DNA of 7,168 bases from Candidatus Omnitrophota bacterium (GTDB lineage: Bacteria > Omnitrophota > Gorgyraeia > Duberdicusellales > Duberdicusellaceae). The notes beneath the pieces are model-generated. The model saw only the letters and a list, made by a program, of their open reading frames with translations. It was not told where the DNA came from and ran no database searches. Position 1 is the stretch's first letter. Each line of letters opens with the position of its first letter. The position numbers were made by a program, and so were the translations under genes. The stretch is from contig WFRI01000061.1 in the NCBI GenBank assembly GCA_015486615.1, positions 1 through 7,168 on the forward strand, in the 5' to 3' direction. Below are positions 1 through 6,380 of this stretch, piece by piece.

Positions 1-43
1 CATTAATAATATACCTTAATGCCTATTAAAATCAAGATTTTTT
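1..43 (+). promoter_or_regulatory. Short upstream region with a weak -10-like box
   Basis: This AT-rich stretch precedes the first gene. TATTAAAAT at 24-32 contains TAAAAT (27-32), a 5/6 match to the -10 consensus and the same hexamer as in the better promoter at 1146-1151. The only -35-like partner is TTAATA at 3-8, 18 nt upstream, a 4/6 match. Transcription would start near 39, leaving about five nucleotides before the ATG at 44, and there is no Shine-Dalgarno sequence. In an AT-rich stretch this could be chance, and the first gene could instead be read from an upstream operon outside the window. Confidence 0.2.
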
Positions 44-1054
44 ATGAAGGAAGTGCTGCTGTATAGCCGTTTGGCGGATGGAAGTGTAAGATGTGAAACC
101 TGCCGGCATTATTGTTTAATTCCGGAAGGTGGCCGCGGTTTCTGCGGGGTAAGGGTAAATTCCGCGGGCCGGCTGAAAGTTGCTAACTATGCAGAGGTAG
201 TTGCCGCTTCCAGCGACCCTATAGAGAAAAAACCTCTTTATCATTTTTTACCGGCAAGTTTTGCTTTTTCAATTGCTTCTGCAGGCTGTAATTTTCGCTG
301 TTTGTTCTGCCAGAACTATGAGATATCTCAGCCGCCGTACAGTTTCTCTGCGGCATTCAGGAATTTTTCGCCGCAGGAAATTGTTTCCTTGGCTTTAAGG
401 CACGGCTGCAGCAGCATTGCTTATACCTACAGCGAACCTACAGTTTTTCTGGAATTTGCTTTGGATACTGCTTATACGGCTAAAGAAAAAGGCTTAAAGA
501 ATATTTTTGTCAGCAACGGATTTATGAGCCCGGAGGCTATAGAAAAACTTTTGCCTGTTTTGGACGCAATTAATATTGACTTGAAGTCTTTTTCGGAACG
601 TTTTTATCAGAGAATATGCTCTGGAAGGTTGGCCGGTGTTTTGGACAGTATAGAGAGTTTTAAGAAAAACAATGTCTGGCTGGAATTGACGACTTTGATA
701 ATTCCCGGTTATAACGATTCTGAAAAAGAATTAAGCAAAATAGCCGGATTTATCAGCAGTTTAGACAAAAATATTCCCTGGCATATCTGCCGGTTTTACC
801 CAATGTATAAGATGGCGGATATAAAGCCTACTTCCTGGCAAACACTTAAATCTGCTTATGATATTGGAAAAGAAAAAGGCTTGAATTACATCTATCCTGG
901 CAACATTGAAGCCGGCGGGTTAGAGAATACTTATTGCCCAAAATGCGGAAGGGTTTTGATAGAAAGGCAGGGGTATAAAGTTATTGGTAACAATATAGTA
1001 AACGGGCGGTGCAGGTTTTGCGGGGAAGAAATTCCCGGAGTGTTTGCCGCTTGA
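44..1054 (+). CDS. amrS: AmmeMemoRadiSam system radical SAM enzyme (AmrS)
   Basis: This 336-residue protein has the full layout of the AmrS family, relatives of pyruvate-formate-lyase activase. A cysteine-rich N-terminus (C17, C20, C24, C34, in the family pattern CxxCxxxC followed by GxCGVR) precedes the radical SAM motif CxxxCxxC at C82, C86 and C89. That motif should bind a [4Fe-4S] cluster and cleave S-adenosylmethionine. AYTYSEP (126-132) is another family hallmark. The C-terminus is a zinc-ribbon-like tail with CxxC pairs at C298/C301 and C323/C326. The length is normal. The enzyme is expected to be cytoplasmic; its substrate is not something I can name. Family partners are AMMECR1 and Memo proteins, neither of which is in this window; they may lie upstream. 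The ATG at 44 keeps the usual family N-terminus but has no clear ribosome binding site. A strong terminator follows directly. Confidence 0.93.
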   Translation: MKEVLLYSRLADGSVRCETCRHYCLIPEGGRGFCGVRVNSAGRLKVANYAEVVAASSDPIEKKPLYHFLPASFAFSIASAGCNFRCLFCQNYEISQPPYSFSAAFRNFSPQEIVSLALRHGCSSIAYTYSEPTVFLEFALDTAYTAKEKGLKNIFVSNGFMSPEAIEKLLPVLDAINIDLKSFSERFYQRICSGRLAGVLDSIESFKKNNVWLELTTLIIPGYNDSEKELSKIAGFISSLDKNIPWHICRFYPMYKMADIKPTSWQTLKSAYDIGKEKGLNYIYPGNIEAGGLENTYCPKCGRVLIERQGYKVIGNNIVNGRCRFCGEEIPGVFAA

Positions 1055-1057
1055 TTA

Positions 1058-1108
1058 GTTCCACCTCGGGGGTGGTAAAAAAGTTCCACCCCCGAGGTGG
1101 AATTTTTT
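1058..1108. repeat. Nested palindrome: two units, each self-complementary
   Basis: Besides the long stem, each arm is a small hairpin of its own. CCACC (1061-1065) pairs with GGTGG (1071-1075) around TCGGG, and CCACC (1086-1090) pairs with GGTGG (1096-1100) around CCCGA. The block can also be read as two tandem units of about 25 nt, both starting GTTCCACC (1058 and 1083). One ends in a run of A and the other in a run of T. An ordinary terminator does not need this nesting. It resembles the design of dispersed extragenic palindromes, but only one copy occurs here, so a repeat family is inference. Confidence 0.5.
1059..1108 (+). terminator. Strong rho-independent terminator after amrS
   Basis: Arms 1059-1075 and 1086-1102 are perfect reverse complements over 17 bp, with about 12 G-C pairs. 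The loop is the 10-nt A-rich TAAAAAAGTT, and six T follow (1103-1108). It begins four bases after the amrS stop codon, so it should end that transcript and separate it from the operon starting at 1158. No A-run precedes the left arm where a reverse-direction terminator would need one, so it should act on the + strand only. Confidence 0.9.
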
Positions 1109-1123
1109 GGCCGGCGGCAAAGA

Positions 1124-1151
1124 TTGAAAAAAATGCGTTTGATGTTAAAAT
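1124..1151 (+). promoter_or_regulatory. Sigma70-like extended -10 promoter for the exeA operon
   Basis: TTGAAA at 1124-1129 (5/6 match to the -35 consensus) is followed after 16 nt by TAAAAT at 1146-1151 (5/6 match to -10), with the extended -10 TG at 1143-1144. It lies just after the terminator, in the only real intergenic gap of the window. Transcription would be expected about seven bases past the -10 box, at or very near the A of the ATG at 1158. The first gene would then be leaderless, which fits the lack of a Shine-Dalgarno sequence there. Confidence 0.6.
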
Positions 1152-1157
1152 ACAAGT

Positions 1158-1955
1158 ATGTATCTGGATTTTTACAAGCTTAAAGAATCGCCGTTTAATA
1201 TTACCTCGGATCCGGACTTCTTTTTCCGCAGCCGGCATCATTTAGAAGCCTTGTCGGCAATACTTTACGGAATAAAACAACGCAAAGGCATTATTCTTGT
1301 TACCGGCGAGGTAGGCACAGGCAAAACCACTCTTTGCCGGGCTATGCTGAAAGAACTTCCTGTCGATACGGTTACTTCTTTGGTCTTAAACCCTTATTTC
1401 AGCGAAGCCCAGATTCTAAAAGCAATTATAGAGGATTTTGGGATTTCTGCCGCGCGTTTTTCCCGGCTGGATTTAATAAATACCCTGAATATGTTCCTTA
1501 TAGATATTTCTTCTCAGGGTAAAAACGCTGTTTTGGTAATAGACGAGGCTCAAAATCTTTCTCTGCGGCAGTTGGAACAGGTGCGTTTGCTTTCTAATTT
1601 AGAAACTGAGAAAATTAAACTTCTGCAGGTTGTGCTTGTCGGCCAGCCGGAGCTTAATACTAAATTAAGTTTAGAATCTGCCCGGCAGATTAAACAAAGG
1701 ATTTCGGTTAAATATCATATCCTGCCTTTGACTGGCGAAGAAATTGGCAAATATATTGAGTTTAGGCTGGCAAGGGCAAATGGAGGGGCCGTAAAATTCC
1801 TGCCGGAAACTTTTTCGTTAATATATAATTTTTCTAAAGGAATACCCCGGCTTATAAATATTGTCTGTGACCGGGCCTTGCTCCTGGGTTTTTCTAAAGG
1901 GAAACATGTTATTGATTCGGTAATGATAGAAAAGTGCATTAAAGAACTGCAATGA
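1158..1955 (+). CDS. exeA: ExeA/GspA-family AAA+ ATPase (general secretion pathway)
   Basis: This 265-residue P-loop ATPase matches the ExeA/GspA/MshM family. The N-terminus runs YKLKESPFNITSDPDFFF, the usual start of this family. Walker A is GEVGTGKTT (50-58) and Walker B is VLVIDEAQ (125-132). A sensor-1-like VLVGQPEL sits at 159-166 and the late GIPRLIN motif at 228-234. ExeA of Aeromonas works with ExeB/GspB to place the type II secretin in the outer membrane. This version ends after the ATPase domain and lacks the transmembrane and peptidoglycan-binding extension of full ExeA, so it should be cytoplasmic. Its stop overlaps the next start (ATGA, 1952-1955); that gene encodes a GspB-like protein, which supports the assignment. 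The ATG at 1158 preserves the family N-terminus, has no Shine-Dalgarno sequence and lies directly after a promoter. A type IV pilus role is equally possible. Confidence 0.88.
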   Translation: MYLDFYKLKESPFNITSDPDFFFRSRHHLEALSAILYGIKQRKGIILVTGEVGTGKTTLCRAMLKELPVDTVTSLVLNPYFSEAQILKAIIEDFGISAARFSRLDLINTLNMFLIDISSQGKNAVLVIDEAQNLSLRQLEQVRLLSNLETEKIKLLQVVLVGQPELNTKLSLESARQIKQRISVKYHILPLTGEEIGKYIEFRLARANGGAVKFLPETFSLIYNFSKGIPRLINIVCDRALLLGFSKGKHVIDSVMIEKCIKELQ

Positions 1956-2359
1956 GCATTATTTATGATGCTTTAAAAAAAGTCAATAAACAAATCCTTC
2001 CGCCGGATAAGCCTGATTTTAAAATTAACAAAATCCGGCTGGCAGTGTATATCCTTATTATTTTTACTGCGGCTGCAGGCTGGGTGGGGTATAAGGTTTT
2101 TTTTGAAAATCCTAAAAAGGCCAAAATTATAGTGCGGGCAGGGAAATCTGTATTGAGAAGGAAAGTGCGGCTTGAAGATGCCTCCGGGATTTTGCTGAAT
2201 GGAATTATTTACGATAAAGACAATCCTCTGGCTATAATTAATAATACACTTTTAAGGCCGGGGGATTGTTTAGGAAATATTAAGGTCTTAAAAATAGAAG
2301 AATCGTCCGTTGTTGTTGTTACTCCGGACGGGAAAAAGGTATTAAAAATAAACAGGTAA
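1952..2359 (+). CDS. gspB: GspB/ExeB-like single-pass membrane protein
   Basis: This 135-residue protein starts MSIIYDALKKV, the characteristic cytoplasmic N-terminus of GspB/ExeB proteins. A single hydrophobic helix follows at about residues 28-48. The C-terminal part (about 79-134) has the pattern of the GspB periplasmic domain: GIIYDKDNPLAIINN, then a GD turn (104-105) and a final strand pair carrying VVVVTPDGKKV. The segment between helix and domain is only about 30 residues and lacks the long proline-rich linker of many GspB proteins. Known members partner ExeA/GspA and contact the secretin. The 4-nt overlap with the ATPase gene implies translational coupling and a fixed ratio of the two. 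The family call rests on the N-terminal signature, topology and neighbour; overall sequence similarity may be low. Confidence 0.8.
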   Translation: MSIIYDALKKVNKQILPPDKPDFKINKIRLAVYILIIFTAAAGWVGYKVFFENPKKAKIIVRAGKSVLRRKVRLEDASGILLNGIIYDKDNPLAIINNTLLRPGDCLGNIKVLKIEESSVVVVTPDGKKVLKINR

Positions 2360-2365
2360 GCAGTT

Positions 2366-2764
2366 ATGGCTGGAGAGGAGTTTTGTTCTAAAGTAAAAAT
2401 TTATTACCAGGATACAGATTGTGAAGGAGTTGTGTATTATGCCAATTACCTGACTTATTTTGAGCGGGCCAGGATGGAGTATTTGGAGTATAGGGGCATA
2501 GACCTGCCGGCGCTTAAAGAAAAAGGCGTGCTTTTTGCAGTGGCTAAGGCAGAAATCAGTTACAAATCTCCTGCCCGGCTTGCTGATGAATTGTCTGTTT
2601 ATACAAGAGTAGATTCAATCGGCGCTTCTAAAATTGTTTTTTCTTACAGAGTTGTCAGGGATAAGGATAATAAATTGACAGTTACAGGTTCTACGGTTTT
2701 GGTATGTATTTCTGTGGGATTTAAACCTATTCCTTTACCGGAAACTTTAAGACAGAAACTTTAA
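2366..2764 (+). CDS. ybgC: YbgC-family acyl-CoA thioesterase (hotdog fold)
   Basis: This 132-residue single hotdog domain is of normal length. The N-terminal motif YYQDTDCEGVVYYANYL (13-29) followed by YFERAR is diagnostic for the YbgC/4-hydroxybenzoyl-CoA thioesterase family; D18 is the expected catalytic aspartate. Members hydrolyse acyl-CoA thioesters, and in proteobacteria the gene usually sits with tol-pal. No tol-pal gene is visible here, so the substrate and any link to envelope upkeep are open. Position 25 is Tyr where several homologues have His, a common variant. The gene follows GspB after 6 nt, with a modest AGG (2354-2356) nine bases before the ATG. Confidence 0.9.
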   Translation: MAGEEFCSKVKIYYQDTDCEGVVYYANYLTYFERARMEYLEYRGIDLPALKEKGVLFAVAKAEISYKSPARLADELSVYTRVDSIGASKIVFSYRVVRDKDNKLTVTGSTVLVCISVGFKPIPLPETLRQKL

Positions 2765-2770
2765 TTTTGT

Positions 2771-3166
2771 ATGGTTTATATGATAACCAATGTTAGCAAG
2801 AATACAGTTCTGGCTGAAGAAGGAAAAGTTGCCCGGGGTTTCTGGGCAAGGACTAAAGGCCTTATTGGCAGAAAATATATGGGCCGGGGTGAAGCCCTGA
2901 TTTTTTACCGTTGCACAAGCGTGCATACTTTTTTTATGAAGTTTCCTATTGATGTCGTCTTTTTAGACAAGCAGATGAGATTGATAAAGGCTTATAAGTC
3001 ATTTTTCCCTTGCAAAATATCGCGGATGGTGTTAAATTCTTATGTAGCGATAGAATTTTGCGCCGGGACATTAGACAGGACCCATACAGAAGTAGGTGAT
3101 ATTTTAAATATAGAAAGCAAGGGCAATGGAAATTTATCAAATGACTCCTTTAAAAAGACAGTATAG
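2771..3166 (+). CDS. DUF192 family protein
   Basis: This 131-residue protein belongs to DUF192 (PF02643), a small beta-rich family with no firmly established function. Visible hallmarks are RTKGLIGR near 27-34, the core C48-TS-VHTFFM (48-56), then IDVVFLD (60-66) and IKAYKSFFP leading to a late AIEFCAGT (93-100). Many members carry a signal peptide or lipobox; this one has neither and should be cytoplasmic. The last residues, roughly from 119, are charged and low in pattern, and their codons overlap the next gene by 41 nt, so the folded domain probably ends near residue 115. The ATG at 2771 has no clear Shine-Dalgarno; the ATG at 2780 (M4) is a credible alternative and would remove only three residues. 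Confidence 0.85.
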   Translation: MVYMITNVSKNTVLAEEGKVARGFWARTKGLIGRKYMGRGEALIFYRCTSVHTFFMKFPIDVVFLDKQMRLIKAYKSFFPCKISRMVLNSYVAIEFCAGTLDRTHTEVGDILNIESKGNGNLSNDSFKKTV

Positions 3167-3428
3167 CAGGTTCAAAGTAGATTCTAACTGTAAAATGTTT
3201 ACTCAGGGCAGATTGGATTTTAGTGCTTACTGCCGTGATATATCTACCGGGGGGGCAGGTATAGTTACTAATGTAAATCTTCCGGAAAATTCTTCAGTCC
3301 GGCTGTTGTTAAATATTCCCTGGAAAGAAGAAATGGTAGAGGCATTCGGCAAAGTCGCCTGGTGTAATAAACTTACAGATAAGTATTACAGACTGGGGAT
3401 AAGATTTAGCCTGCCGGTTCAGTCTTAA
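3126..3428 (+). CDS. PilZ domain protein (c-di-GMP receptor)
   Basis: This 100-residue stand-alone PilZ domain has both ligand motifs: RxxxR as RQYSR (11-15) and (D/N)xSxxG as DISTGG (38-43). These usually bind c-di-GMP, so binding competence is likely. The usual final strand appears as YYRLGIRF (87-94). Such single-domain proteins act as adaptors on motility, pilus, secretion or polysaccharide systems. Sharing an operon with the ExeA/GspB pair makes a secretion or pilus target a reasonable inference. The ATG at 3126 has AAGGG (3119-3123) only two bases upstream, which is tight. The in-frame ATG at 3141 (M6) still keeps RQYSR and is a real alternative start; it would reduce the overlap with the DUF192 gene from 41 to 26 nt. 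Confidence 0.9.
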   Translation: MEIYQMTPLKRQYSRFKVDSNCKMFTQGRLDFSAYCRDISTGGAGIVTNVNLPENSSVRLLLNIPWKEEMVEAFGKVAWCNKLTDKYYRLGIRFSLPVQS

Positions 3429-3440
3429 ATATATTTAAGT

Positions 3441-3445
3441 AAAGG
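3441..3445 (+). promoter_or_regulatory. Ribosome binding site that decides the oxidase start
   Basis: AAAGG at 3441-3445 stands seven bases before the ATG at 3453 but only one base before the in-frame TTG at 3447. The spacing favours ATG 3453, so the first two codons of the longer reading (TTG GCA) are probably untranslated. Confidence 0.65.
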
Positions 3446-3452
3446 TTTGGCA

Positions 3453-4931
3453 ATGATAGTTAAAAAAGACAAGCAGGATATGCTTTCATATTTAGAAGAT
3501 ACTTCTAATTTTAAAGGAGATGCTTCTTTGTTGTATATACCCCGTAATAAGGACGAAGTAGGAGAAGCCCTGAGAGAATGTGTTAAGGATAAAATCCCTT
3601 TGACTGTTTCTGCCGCAGGAACAGGGACAACCGGCGGCAGGGTGCCTGTTGAAGGCGCTGTGCTTTCTGTGGAGAAGTTAGATAAAATACTGGATATAGA
3701 TTTTGACGCTTCCACTGTCAGAGCAGAGAGCGGTATCAGCCTTCAGGATTTAGAGAAGGGGCTTAATAAGCATAATTTAACTTTGCGGGCACAGCCTACT
3801 GAGCCTTTGGCATTTTTGGGCGGGGTGGTTTCTACCTGCGCTTCGGGGCCGCGGAGTTTTAAATACGATTCTATCCGCAGGTATGTCCGGGGTTTAAATG
3901 TAGTTCTTTCTGACGGCCGCCAGATATTTATAGAAAGAGGCGGTTTTTTCGCTAAAAACAGGAAGTTTGATTTTACAATTGACAGCAGCCGGGCTAGTAT
4001 GCATTTTGAGTTTAAACTTCCTTCTTACACGAGCCCTAAAATAAAGTCTTCAGCCGGCTATTTTATTGAAGACGATATGGATTTTATAGATCTGTTTATC
4101 GGCCAGGAAGGGACTTTAGGAGTGATAACTGAGGTTGAACTATTTGTCCAGCCTTTGGTATATGATATTTTTGCCTGTATTGTGTTTTTTGGCCTTGAGG
4201 ATTCTGCTCTGGAGTTTGTGGAATATATAAAAAAAATGAGGAGCCGGGATTATTTATATCCCTGCAGCCTGGAGTTTTTTGACGCAAACTCTTTGAGTTT
4301 ATTAAAGGAAGATTATCCGTCTATGCCTTCAAGCCAGGCAGCGGTTTATTTTGAACAGGAAGCAGAAGGCGACCACAGCATAGACAGCCTTATTAATTAT
4401 TGGAGCAAAATTATTGAACAGAAGGGAGCGTCTTTAGACCGCTGCTGGTTTGCGGAAAGCAAGTCTTCTATCAATAGGCTTTATGAATTCAGGCACAGGC
4501 TGCCTCAGAAAATAAATGAGATATTGCGTGCTAACAGTCAAGTGAAAATGGCTACAGATATTGCTGTGCCTGACGAGAATTTCCGGCAGATGTATAGTTT
4601 TTATAAAAAAGTCTCCCGGGAGTCCAAAATATTTTCTGTCAATTTTGGCCACATTGGCCAGAACCATCTTCATTTTAATTTCCTGCCTAAAAACAGCGAA
4701 GAGGCGTTTAAGGCTAAAGGTTATATAATGGAATTAATAGAAAAAGCAGTATCTTTAAAAGGCACAATATCGGCAGAGCACGGAATAGGTAAAGTCAAAA
4801 AACCCTATTTAGAAATTATGTATGGGAAAAAACACCTGCAGGAAATGGCTGCTTTAAAAAGATATTTGGACCCGCATTGTATTTTGGGATTAGACAATAT
4901 TTTTTCCAGAGAACTGCTTTTTAACTTATAG
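3453..4931 (+). CDS. FAD-linked oxidase, GlcD / D-lactate dehydrogenase type
   Basis: This 492-residue flavoprotein (from ATG 3453) has the two-domain plan of FAD_binding_4 plus FAD-oxidase_C. The N-terminal FAD-binding (PCMH) domain shows SAAGTGTTGG (53-62), GGVVSTCASGPRSFKYDS (123-140) and GQEGTLGVITEVEL (217-230). The C-terminal domain shows GHIGQNHLHFN (399-409) and AEHGIGKVKK (441-450); H400, H407 and E442 are probable metal or substrate ligands by analogy to D-2-hydroxyacid dehydrogenases. Family members oxidise glycolate, D-lactate or other 2-hydroxyacids; the substrate cannot be read from sequence. Q403 stands where most relatives have Asp (HIGDxxLH). There is no cysteine-rich Fe-S domain fused and no GlcE/GlcF gene nearby, so the electron acceptor is unknown. 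The start is chosen on ribosome-binding-site spacing over an in-frame TTG at 3447. Confidence 0.9.
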   Translation: MIVKKDKQDMLSYLEDTSNFKGDASLLYIPRNKDEVGEALRECVKDKIPLTVSAAGTGTTGGRVPVEGAVLSVEKLDKILDIDFDASTVRAESGISLQDLEKGLNKHNLTLRAQPTEPLAFLGGVVSTCASGPRSFKYDSIRRYVRGLNVVLSDGRQIFIERGGFFAKNRKFDFTIDSSRASMHFEFKLPSYTSPKIKSSAGYFIEDDMDFIDLFIGQEGTLGVITEVELFVQPLVYDIFACIVFFGLEDSALEFVEYIKKMRSRDYLYPCSLEFFDANSLSLLKEDYPSMPSSQAAVYFEQEAEGDHSIDSLINYWSKIIEQKGASLDRCWFAESKSSINRLYEFRHRLPQKINEILRANSQVKMATDIAVPDENFRQMYSFYKKVSRESKIFSVNFGHIGQNHLHFNFLPKNSEEAFKAKGYIMELIEKAVSLKGTISAEHGIGKVKKPYLEIMYGKKHLQEMAALKRYLDPHCILGLDNIFSRELLFNL

Positions 4932-4940
4932 GTTATAATT

Positions 4941-5708
4941 ATGCTGGAAACAGTCAAGAATATTGCTGTGCAGGCAGGAGATTTTCTCCGGGAAAACTTC
5001 GGTAAAGTCGGATCTATTATTTCTAAAGGAGACAGGAATCTGGCTACAGATTTAGACAGTAAGGCTGAAGAAATGATAGTTTCAGGCCTTTCTAAGGAAT
5101 TTCCTTCATTCGGGATTTTGGGGGAGGAAAAAACGCGGGTTGATACAGATAATGAATACCTTTGGATAGTTGATCCTTTAGACGGCACGCATAATTTTAT
5201 CCGGGGCATAGATATTTTCGGAGTTTCTATCGGGCTTTGGCATAAAGACAAGTTTACTTTAGGCGTGGTGTATATGCCTAAAGACAAAGAACTTTATTAT
5301 GCCGAGGCGGGAAAAGGCGCCTATAAAAACGGCGAAAGGATAGAGGTTTCTAAAGTTGCTGAGTTAAAACAATCTTCAGGTTGTTTTGATTCCAGTATAA
5401 GGTATTCTCCCGGGATTATGCTGGAAGTTTTAGGCCGGTTGTCGAAAGACGTTTTCAATATCAGGATGTTTGGCTCTTCTGTGCGCACGCTTACTTACCT
5501 GGCTGAAGGCAGGATTGACTTTACAGTGGAATTTCATGACCGGCCGTGGGATTTCGCCGGCAGTGTATGTATAATAGAAGAAGCCGGCGGAGCTTTTAAA
5601 AGCCTTAATGGCCGGGACCCTACCCCTAAAACTATAGGTTATATCGCTTCTAATAAAAATATCTACCCTTTGCTGTCTCAGGCCGTCGGCTCTTTATTGA
5701 ATACTTAA
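4941..5708 (+). CDS. Inositol monophosphatase family phosphatase
   Basis: This 255-residue protein has the complete metal site of the IMPase/SuhB/CysQ superfamily. GEE lies at 61-63, the signature WIVDPLDGTHNF at 75-86 (with D78 and D81 as metal ligands and DGT following), and the second motif PWDFAGSVCIIEEAGG at 202-217 with D204. These Mg2+-dependent enzymes remove phosphate from inositol phosphates, PAP or sugar phosphates. The Thr-His-Asn-Phe after DGT favours an IMPase/SuhB-like member over CysQ, but the substrate is not certain. Length is normal and the product should be cytoplasmic. It follows the oxidase after 9 nt, with AGG at 4930-4932 eight bases before the ATG. Confidence 0.92.
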   Translation: MLETVKNIAVQAGDFLRENFGKVGSIISKGDRNLATDLDSKAEEMIVSGLSKEFPSFGILGEEKTRVDTDNEYLWIVDPLDGTHNFIRGIDIFGVSIGLWHKDKFTLGVVYMPKDKELYYAEAGKGAYKNGERIEVSKVAELKQSSGCFDSSIRYSPGIMLEVLGRLSKDVFNIRMFGSSVRTLTYLAEGRIDFTVEFHDRPWDFAGSVCIIEEAGGAFKSLNGRDPTPKTIGYIASNKNIYPLLSQAVGSLLNT

Positions 5709-5720
5709 ATCTTTTTTGCA

Positions 5721-6380
5721 ATGCCGGGCCTTAAGAAAATAAGCCGTTTCTTAGAAGGGGTAATATTACTTAGCCTTATATTTTTATTGGCTGAGAGTAT
5801 TTTTCTAAGGCCTGGAAGGGGGATTCTATCTCCTGCGCCTGTTTATAAAATGGGCAGTAATTATTTAGAATTCCCTATGAAAATCTCTCACCTTCCTGCA
5901 AGAGGCGTTCTGAGTTTAGTCTCTTTTGATGTTTATAACTGGGCGGAAAGAGCCGGTTATAATCCCGGGAAATTCCAGAAGTGTTTAGATAAAATCAGCA
6001 TTTTTAAATCTGCTTTGCCTTTAGAAACCATTAACCAGTTTATTCTCAGCCGGAATATTAATTGGTGGTCTGGCTCAAGCAGAAGCAGGGTTTTTATCCG
6101 GTATAAGTCTCCGCAGGGTAAAAGCATTGTTGCGGCGGCAGATAAATTGTTGAAAATCCCGCAGAAATTGAGCCTGGAAAAATTAATGTTTTTAGGCCTG
6201 GGAATGTTTGAGTTTTCTATAGAAAATAGTGTCAGCAGTAGTAATCTTAAACTTGTTAATCCCTGTGTTTTCCTTAGAAGTTATTTTTCCTGCGCCGGGC
6301 AAAGAAAGTTTTCCTCTGAGGCTGTAAAAAATATTGTTAGGGGCAGGAATGTGGAACTAATTCTAAAATCCGATGAGTAA
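5721..6380 (+). CDS. Unrecognised protein with one N-terminal membrane helix
   Basis: I do not recognise this 219-residue protein. The N-terminus is basic (KKISR, 5-9) and a hydrophobic helix spans about 12-29, which fits a signal anchor or uncleaved signal peptide with the remainder outside the cytoplasm. The remainder is mixed: a Trp/Tyr-bearing stretch FDVYNWAERAGYN (69-81), a Trp pair at 115-116 followed by SGSSRSR, a helical part around 140-165, and a basic C-terminus. It has three cysteines (C88, C182, C191) and no lipobox. It overlaps the downstream DsbD-like gene by 8 nt, so the two are probably co-translated and may work together. There is no Shine-Dalgarno before the ATG, and no better in-frame start is evident. 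Its coding style resembles its neighbours, and the full-length open frame inside a tight operon makes it a real gene. Confidence 0.75.
   Translation: MPGLKKISRFLEGVILLSLIFLLAESIFLRPGRGILSPAPVYKMGSNYLEFPMKISHLPARGVLSLVSFDVYNWAERAGYNPGKFQKCLDKISIFKSALPLETINQFILSRNINWWSGSSRSRVFIRYKSPQGKSIVAAADKLLKIPQKLSLEKLMFLGLGMFEFSIENSVSSSNLKLVNPCVFLRSYFSCAGQRKFSSEAVKNIVRGRNVELILKSDE

Noticed and set aside
931..1245. Three overlapping open frames on both strands across the 1058-1108 palindrome
   Set aside because: They overlap amrS or exeA, have no family features, and stay open largely because the palindrome reads without stops on both strands.
1334..1522. 62-residue + strand frame inside exeA
   Set aside because: It is an out-of-frame reading of the ATPase gene with no start signal or known motif.
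3447..3449. TTG as start of the FAD oxidase
   Set aside because: AAAGG ends one base before it; the ATG at 3453 has proper spacing and a better start codon.
3425..3715. 96-residue open frame on the - strand
   Set aside because: It is antisense to the FAD-binding domain of the oxidase, whose motifs are clear; no independent support.
4934..4939. Perfect TATAAT before the phosphatase gene
   Set aside because: It ends one base before the ATG at 4941, so transcription would start inside the gene, and no -35-like hexamer stands at the right distance (GAACTG at 4911-4916).
4805..5287. 160-residue open frame on the - strand
   Set aside because: It lies opposite the intact phosphatase and oxidase genes, lacks recognisable motifs and is rich in Ser/Pro/Lys as expected from the reverse strand.
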